A stretch of 64,000 nucleotides of DNA, taken from assembly GCF_027887165.1 (NCBI RefSeq), contig NC_077228.1, positions 180,738,697 to 180,802,696 on the forward strand, read 5' to 3'. The position numbers and the translations under genes were made by a program. Below are positions 57,693 to 64,000 of the stretch, piece by piece (positions within the stretch are counted from its first letter, which is position 1; every line of letters begins with the position of its first letter). Under the pieces are notes generated by a model, which was not told where the DNA came from, did not search any database, and saw only the letters and a list, made by a program, of their open reading frames with translations. The stretch comes from Monodelphis domestica. Lineage: Eukaryota > Chordata > Mammalia > Didelphimorphia > Didelphidae.

Positions 57693-57835
57693 CATGGGAC
57701 TGCTTTGCATCTGATAGCTGCTCCACCATTCCCAGACCTGGTGTTTATTTTTATACCCATTTTCTTGGCACACAGATACATTACCCAACACACATGTTCA
57801 AAGAGAGATAATTGGAAAAGTGATACATTAACTTT

Positions 57836-58036
57836 TTTTTTTTAAACCCTTACCTTCCTTCTTGGAATCAATACTATGTATTGGTTCTAAGGTGGAAGAG
57901 TGGTAAGGGCTAGGCAATGGGGGTCAAGTGACTTGCCCAAGGTCACACAGCTTGGAAGTGTCTGAGGCCAGTTTTGAACCAGGACCTCCCATCTCTAGGC
58001 CTGGCTCTCAATCCACTGAGCTACCCGGCTGCCCCC
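57836..58036 (-). mobile_element. CORE-SINE
   Basis: Antisense copy with GATACATTAACTTTT on both sides. Confidence 0.88.
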
Positions 58037-59505
58037 GATACATTAACTTTTAACAAATCCCTTGATTAATATTCTATATTCTTATATTGTGATTTCAGAC
58101 AGAAAAAAAGGTTGCACACAAGATAAATGATTTTGTCACAGGTGATTTAATTTTCTCATTGCCCTGTGAGAAGTTTTGAACTTACAAACAATCAAGGAAA
58201 ATTACTTATTGCTTTTAATAAAATGGAATAATTAATCAACAGTTCTTAAAAGACAATTCAATGATCGTACCAATGAGGTTGAGGGGTACTGGGAACACAA
58301 TTCAAATTTAGTATTAGACTGGTCATTTCTCAGGGTTTCTACTAGGGAGTTTCTGAGTTACTGATTTGTGTAATCGAGTCACTGAGGCATATTGAAGCTT
58401 GATGTACTTGTACTTATTGTATGGGCCTCTATGATTGATTTGTGTGCTGGCTTCATGAAAATAAGTTTCTGTGAGTGGGAAAGTTCTGGGCTTGACTTGT
58501 ATCTGCAGTTTTGCTGGGAATTATGTACCTAAATAAAAGTTAAGCCATGATAGTCTTTTGGAATAGGGTTTGAGGGTCTGATCTTTTGGTGATGTTTTAG
58601 AGAATTAGGGTACAGGTATTTTGCTCTTGTATTATTCTTTCTGAGACTAGGGTGAATTGTAATCATGTCAATTTCATAGGTAAGGGGTATTGAAGAAAGA
58701 GGTCATGTAAGGGGGACTGAGTGGGCAATCACATCTTGCCAAGGGCCACTCTGTGGCCTCCTTAGCTACCACACGTAGACTCTGTCAAGGCATCATGACC
58801 TGATGACTCCCAGCAAAATCTATTCCTTAAGCTGACCATGTTGTTCTTGATTTAAAGAATTACTTTTTCTACTAGGTTTTATTTTAAATCACCATCCTGA
58901 TTCCATCCAGTATTTTCTACTATCAATTAAGACTTTTCTGGTAAAGTCCTAAACACTGACATATCTCATTTTTCCAATCTGGAACATATGAACACCTTAT
59001 CTGTTACTTTGCTTGAATGAAGCTGGCACTTTAGAAATTTCTTCTGTTTTTGTTTGTAGGTTTTTTTTTTCAATTATTCTGTTAGAATCACTCCCAGATG
59101 AACCTGAAGAAACAAATTCCTTTGGGCATTTGGGCATTCCTCTGTTTCTGTAGCCACACTGCTTCCCTGTTTTTTGATCTGATTTCAGACTTCCTAGAAT
59201 TTTAATTAGTGAGAAAATAGCAATCTTTATTGCTTCTATTCCTATATCAGTGCATTGGAAAACTTAAAACATAGTTGATTGAAAAAATGAAAAAGAAGAA
59301 AGGAGCAGGCAACTCTGAACCAATCTTGAAAATTAATTGTTCCTATACCCATAACATAACCCTCAGAGGGGAAAACTTAGATAGGAGCACGTCTCCCAGG
59401 TCAGGAATATAAGGCATAAGCAAATAGCCAAAAAATACTAAAAATCCCAATGCCTATTCATGACCTACGAACATGCTAACTCAAGTCTCCCAACCAGTCT
59501 CCAAT
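58037..59505. other. TEX14 intron 6 sequence, unassigned
   Basis: No ORF, RNA or recognised repeat. AT-rich. Confidence 0.5.
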
Positions 59506-59705
59506 TTTTTTTTAAAACCCTTACCTTCCTTCTTAGAATCAATATTCCAAGACAGAAGAGTGGTAAGGGCTAGGCAATGGGGGTTAAGTGACTTGCCCAG
59601 GGTCACACAGATGGGAAGTGTCTGAGGCCAGATTTGAACCTAGGACCTCCCCTCTCTAGGCCTGGCTCTCAATCCACTGAGCTACCCAGCTGCCCCCTCT
59701 CCCCC
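59506..59705 (-). mobile_element. CORE-SINE
   Basis: An antisense copy lacking the GTGTATTGG segment. TCTCCA precedes and follows it. Confidence 0.8.
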
Positions 59706-60513
59706 ATCTCCAGATTTTATAGCACACTAAATAGGTGTTTTAGCAAAAGGTTTTCATTCAGTTGAGGCTTTGTTCTGTACTTCTCATATTTGGGCTTTCT
59801 TACATTCTTGAAGTGAGTTAGAGTAGACATATACGAAGGACCTGGAGAGCCTGCTCAGGGCACTCTTGGGGCTGTTCCTTTAACGTGGAATACCTTCACA
59901 AAGCTTGGGTGCCTGATCTGTCCAAGGCATTGACAATAGCTATAGAGAATGCAAAATCAAGAAAACAATGGGAAAAATCCCCTCATGGCTCATAACTTCC
60001 ATTCTGCCTTCTCCCCATCTCTTGTTCAGATCTCCTCCACTCTTCTCCGCTTAGCTAATATACAGCCTCTTTCAGGAAGTCATGCTCAGTGCCCTGACAG
60101 CTCTCTTGGTTCTCCTTTCTCTGGACTCCCCATGCACTGAGAACCTGCTTTAGACCCTTTAGTACTGATGATTTCTGCTACCTCCAAGGATGTTCCCGTT
60201 CTATGGCTAGGAACTTTTTTCCCCAGGTTCATGAAGAACCATGTCTCCCACAGTACGCAGGGCGACATTTATGCTTTCTGATTGATGGCAAAGATGACTT
60301 TGTTATAGGATGAGCTTCCCTTTGTCAGTGCTAATATAAAGATTCAGTAAAGAAAAATGAGGGGATCTGTGTGACTTGTCAGCATACGGGCTCACTTACT
60401 GCCACTCTAGGTGCTAAGTGAGATAACTGACCTGTCTGTCAGGAAATGGGATCCAGGGAAAGCAACCTGCGGGGTGGGAAGCTCACTAAAAATCCTTCTT
60501 CCTCCTCATTTAG

Positions 60514-60627
60514 TCTCATGTGGAATGGCAGTAGAGTCACTGTGAAGGAACTCAACTTTGCAACTCACCAGAACTGCAGTAAGCTCCGGTTTGCAGACTT
60601 ATTGATTGCAGAACAGGAGCATAGTAG
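60514..60627 (+). CDS. TEX14: TEX14 coding exon 7 (kinase-like N-lobe)
   Basis: Encodes residues 256-293 plus two bases. It reads [20 protein letters not shown], then [12 protein letters not shown]. The VTVKEL strand matches the beta-3 position that carries the ATP-lysine in active kinases, and the following segment corresponds to helix C. The acceptor is CCTCCTCATTTAG and the donor is AG|GTAAGA. The exon is 114 nt and open throughout. The split Asn codon joins exon 6 in phase. Confidence 0.92.
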
Positions 60628-61273
60628 GTAAGAATAAACCTCAGGGTGGGCAGGCCAGATACCACTGGAATGTGCAGGTCACAGTAGATGCCAGACAAGC
60701 TCCCAGAGACAGCATTCAGTGAGGAGGCATGACCATGGATACAGAGGTGGGGAAGGAGACCTTAAAAGTCAGCTTGTCCAACCCTTTCATTTTACAGAGA
60801 GGAAACCAAGAGGGCCCTGGTGAAGAAATTACTTGCCATGGGTCCCAAGAAAGACAGAACCAAGATTTGAGCTCAAGGTCTCTGACCTGCACTCTTAAAT
60901 GAATGTGGTAATACCCAAATTCCCTTCCTCACAGGACTATACTGAAGGTCGGACAACATTCTGTGCAAATAGTACACAAAACTAAGGGGCTAATACGAAA
61001 GTCAGCTGCTGCTATGATTATTTACCCCCTGAGCTTCAATTTCCTCATCTGTAAAATTAGGTAGTTGGAGCAGATTGGGCACAAACAATTGTATTCAGTT
61101 GAAATTAGGCGTCACTGAAGCAGAAAATATAATTTTGAAAAAGTTGAAGGTAAGTATGAGGATAGAAATACAGAATTTGGGATGGGTCTAAACTAAGTTG
61201 AAAAATAAGGGAAGGGCAGTCCTACCTACTTTGATATAGTGCAGAAATTTGGAGAGTTTAAGGCCTTGAGATC

Positions 61274-61479
61274 TTTTTTTTTTTAAACCCTTACCTTCCA
61301 TCTTGGAATCAATACTGTGTATTGGTTCCAAGGCAGAAGAGTGGTAAGGGCTAGACAATGGGGGTCAAGTGACTTGTCCAGGGTCACACAGATGTGAAGT
61401 GCCTGAGGCCAGATTTGAACCTAGGACCTCCCATCTCTAGGCCTGGTTCTCAATCCACTAAGCTACCCAGCTGCACCCC
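61274..61479 (-). mobile_element. CORE-SINE
   Basis: Antisense copy with CTTGAGATCTTTTTTT on both sides. Confidence 0.88.
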
Positions 61480-61747
61480 TTGAGATCTTTTTTTAATCCC
61501 AGCTGACAGAACTGCTTCTTTCCCATCTACCTCCCTAAGTAATTATTGCCCAGGTACCAGCACCTTGGGTAGGAACCATGGCAGCTCATTGTTGGGGATG
61601 GCTCTGGTCATGATTATTTGGCAGATTAGAAAAAAGGCCTTCCAACATGAGATTGTAGGACTTCTGAAGACAGTTATTCATAGTTTATAGGCATGTTATT
61701 TTCCTGACTGTTGCTGCAGAAAGTATGGTAAACTCAGCCACTGAAGA

Positions 61748-61960
61748 GGCAACATGGTACAGTGGAAAGAAAGTTGTTCTGGTTATGGAGATGGAGGGTA
61801 TGGGGCAAGATTCTACTTCTGACTCTTACTAGCTGTGTGGCCTTGGTGCTCATTACTTTAAAACCTCTATGAGCCTCAGTTTCCTCATCTGTCAAGGACT
61901 TATCCTGGAATAAATGGCCTCTGAGATTTCTTCCAACTATAGTGGTTCAGACTTTTAGGC
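61748..61960 (+). repeat. MIR-like remnant
   Basis: GGCAACATGGTACAGTGGAA, CTAGCTGTGTGGCCTTGG, CCTCAGTTTCCTCATCTGTC. Confidence 0.6.
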
Positions 61961-63135
61961 TTCTAAAGTTTCCATGTCCCTGGTGCTATACTGATTCCAC
62001 TCAGGATGCTCCTATGGACTGTTAGGGCCTTGAGGTTTAGTCACTGCTATAAGACCCAGTTTCTCATCTCTTGCTAAGCCAGGAATTCAACCTTCAGTTT
62101 GACCAGGATCAGTCAGGTCTTGGGGAACTGACTTTCCCTAACTGAGCTCAGGAGTGGGGATTGGATTCTCTGTGAATATCAGTTCCCTTATTTATAAAAG
62201 ATATATGTGTCTGGTCAGCTCAGAGTTCTCAAACTCTTTGGGAAGGAGAGTCTGTCTATTCTGAAATTCTGAGTGAGTCTGAAGGAAGCTTGGATGAGTG
62301 TATGAAACCCCAGATATGAGAATTGGTGCTGATACAAAGGGGCATTTCTATCTTGATGGCTTAGTAAAGAGGGATGAAGTCGTTTATGGAAAGAGCACCA
62401 AGCATTGTGCTCAGGAGGCCTGGTTTTGAGTCCAGGGTCTCTCCTAGTTATAAGATAGTCCCAGAGGACTAGTCAGGATGGCCTTCCTAAGAATTTGTAT
62501 TCCAATGAAAGGACATTGGATTGGGAGTCAGGAAGCCCAACGACTTCCTGAATGAATCCTGGCTGGGCTCCTTTCTTTCTATGGGACTGTGGGTGAGTCA
62601 CCTTCTATGAACTTCAGTCACTTCACTTGTAAGTGAGGATAAGTAACACCAATTTTTTACTTCATAGTTAAATCAAGTCAATAAGCATTTATTGAGTGTT
62701 TACTACTTGCTAAGCACCTGGAATACAAACATAAGCAAAAAGAAAGGGTACCTGCCCTCAGTGACTTACAATAGAGAAGATAGCACATAAAAGAAAGCTG
62801 AAAAGTAGGGGTGGGTTTTGTTTTGATTTTTTGATGGGGAAAGGGAGATTAAGATATTGGAAGTATGGTAGAGAGCTCCAAGAGTGTCATAAATGCAGCC
62901 TGGAAGGAAGTGAAGACAAGCTGGTCTGGGTCCTAAAAATGGAACTTCTAGGGAGAAACAGCCAATCAGAGGGAGAGGGCAAAGGGGTGGAGGGAACTTT
63001 CAGAGAAAGTGAACTTCCAGGGTTAAGAGGTTTCTGAGTTATATGGGAAAATATGAGTCAGGAGTATGACTTGGAAAGGAATGAAGACTATTGTTATTAC
63101 TATTAATTGTCTCATGGGGTTATTGTGGGAATTCT

Positions 63136-63352
63136 TTTTTGTTTGTTTGTTTGTTTGTTTAAACCCTTACCTTCCACTAGGATCAATACTGTGTATTGGT
63201 TCCAAGGCAGAAGAATAGTAAGGGCTAGGCAATGGGGGTCAAGTGACTTGCCCAGGGTCACACAGGTAGGAAGTGTCTGAGATCATATTTGAACCCAGGA
63301 CCTCCCATCTCTAGGCCTGGTTCTCAATCCGCTGAGCTACTCAGCTTCCCCT
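63136..63352 (-). mobile_element. CORE-SINE with (TTTG)n tail
   Basis: Antisense copy with a tail of about six TTTG units and TGTGGGAATTC on both sides. Confidence 0.88.
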
Positions 63353-63856
63353 CTGTGGGAATTCATTGTGATAATATATACATATATGAAAATGATTTGA
63401 AACAGTAAAACTTTTAGTTGTATAAATGATAGGGATAATCAGAAAAAAATTTTTAGAAGTTTCCTATCCTCTACCCTGAATAGTTTTGTATATTATCTTC
63501 TGGGCATGGCCAGCAAGAATGGCATGGATTTTCACCAAATGGTATTTATGTTATAGCCTTTTTTCTAATCTAATATTTTGTTGAATCAGAATAGGAAGGG
63601 AGCTTGGTCCTGCTCCCTTCATTCTACTTTACAGAAAAAAGCAAAAGTAAAATCTCATATCTAAGGTCAATCTAGATCTGCTCTGCTAGGATACATAGAG
63701 GCAGCAGAGCAGGCCTAGGAGGCTGGTAAGGCCAGGCTTCTCAGTCCAGGAGAGGGGCCCAGACTATATGGTTTGAAGAGTGCTGAGGAAGAGAAGGACA
63801 AAGTCCCTTCTGCATGACCTCTCACCTGATCTTTTGAAGTCTTTTCTCCTTCACAG

Positions 63857-63980
63857 TAAATTACGTCATCCCCACTTGCTGCAGCTGATGGCCGTATGTT
63901 TGTCTCAGGATTTGGAAAAAACTCGTCTGGTATACGAGAGGATTAATATTGGCTCCCTCTACAGCATTCTTCATGAAAGG
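63857..63980 (+). CDS. TEX14: TEX14 coding exon 8 (kinase-like hinge)
   Basis: Encodes residues 294-335. It reads [20 protein letters not shown], then [19 protein letters not shown]. The [11 protein letters not shown] and RLVYERI pieces match kinase beta-4, beta-5 and the hinge. The acceptor is TCCTTCACAG and the donor is AGG|GTAAAG, which is weaker than the others. The exon is 124 nt and ends in phase 0. It is the last exon in the window; the C-lobe and the long C-terminal tail with the CEP55-binding motif known for the family lie beyond the right edge. Confidence 0.92.
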
Positions 63981-64000
63981 GTAAAGGACTTTATTCTCTG

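Larger units (their letters stand above)
60628..63856. other. TEX14 intron 7
   Basis: Besides the two SINEs, the MIR at 61748 and the ancient repeat at 62670-63030, a MIR-like piece lies at 62510-62640. No further exon was found. Confidence 0.5.

Overview
The window is vertebrate nuclear DNA, almost certainly from a marsupial. It is AT-rich and intron-dominated. It is packed with CORE-SINE copies ending in the MIR/MAR1-type core, L1-like 3' ends, an RTE-like LINE and endogenous retroviral LTRs. The species cannot be fixed from the sequence alone.

The only host protein-coding gene recognised is the 5' part of TEX14 (testis-expressed 14, the germ-cell intercellular-bridge protein), on the + strand. 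Eight coding exons lie at 14755-14891, 29605-29719, 32520-32685, 34626-34762, 43693-43774, 45779-45909, 60514-60627 and 63857-63980. Splice phases are compatible throughout and every intron is GT-AG. Together they encode residues 1-335: the N-terminal ankyrin-repeat region and the start of the kinase-like domain. The gene continues past the right edge. The first coding exon has only one base before the ATG, so a noncoding 5' exon must lie further left and was not found.

Intron 1 (14892-29604) holds three same-strand U3 snoRNA (SNORD3) loci at 21166, 26393 and 28701. Each has a proximal-sequence-element-like block at exactly -62 to -45 and an octamer-like site near -208 to -230. The first two are identical by eye in the 218-nt RNA and nearly identical in the promoter. 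The third has changes in boxes B and C and looks decayed. A short U3 pseudogene lies at 16069. I regard this cluster as the most biologically significant non-TEX14 content.

From 48183 to 57692, inside intron 6, is a degraded class I-like endogenous retrovirus flanked by a 4-bp CATG duplication. It has an internally deleted 5' LTR, an uninterrupted 116-codon membrane-protein-like ORF before gag, broken gag, protease and pol, no recognisable env, a polypurine tract and a 1036-bp 3' LTR. A solo LTR of another family is nested in it. Copies of that second LTR family also occur at 3.8, 5.4 and 11.2 kb.

Other structure includes an RTE-like LINE in two antisense copies (6660-9867, and 38152-39853 with a long open RT frame), both inserted in L1-like elements. 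There is a 382-bp inverted repeat with a tRNA-like core (13804-14185), a perfect 80-bp palindrome (18120-18199) and a 20-bp perfect hairpin (31076-31122). The rest is intronic or intergenic sequence made of old L2, MIR and L1 remnants. All repeat-family names rest on reading by eye, without a database.
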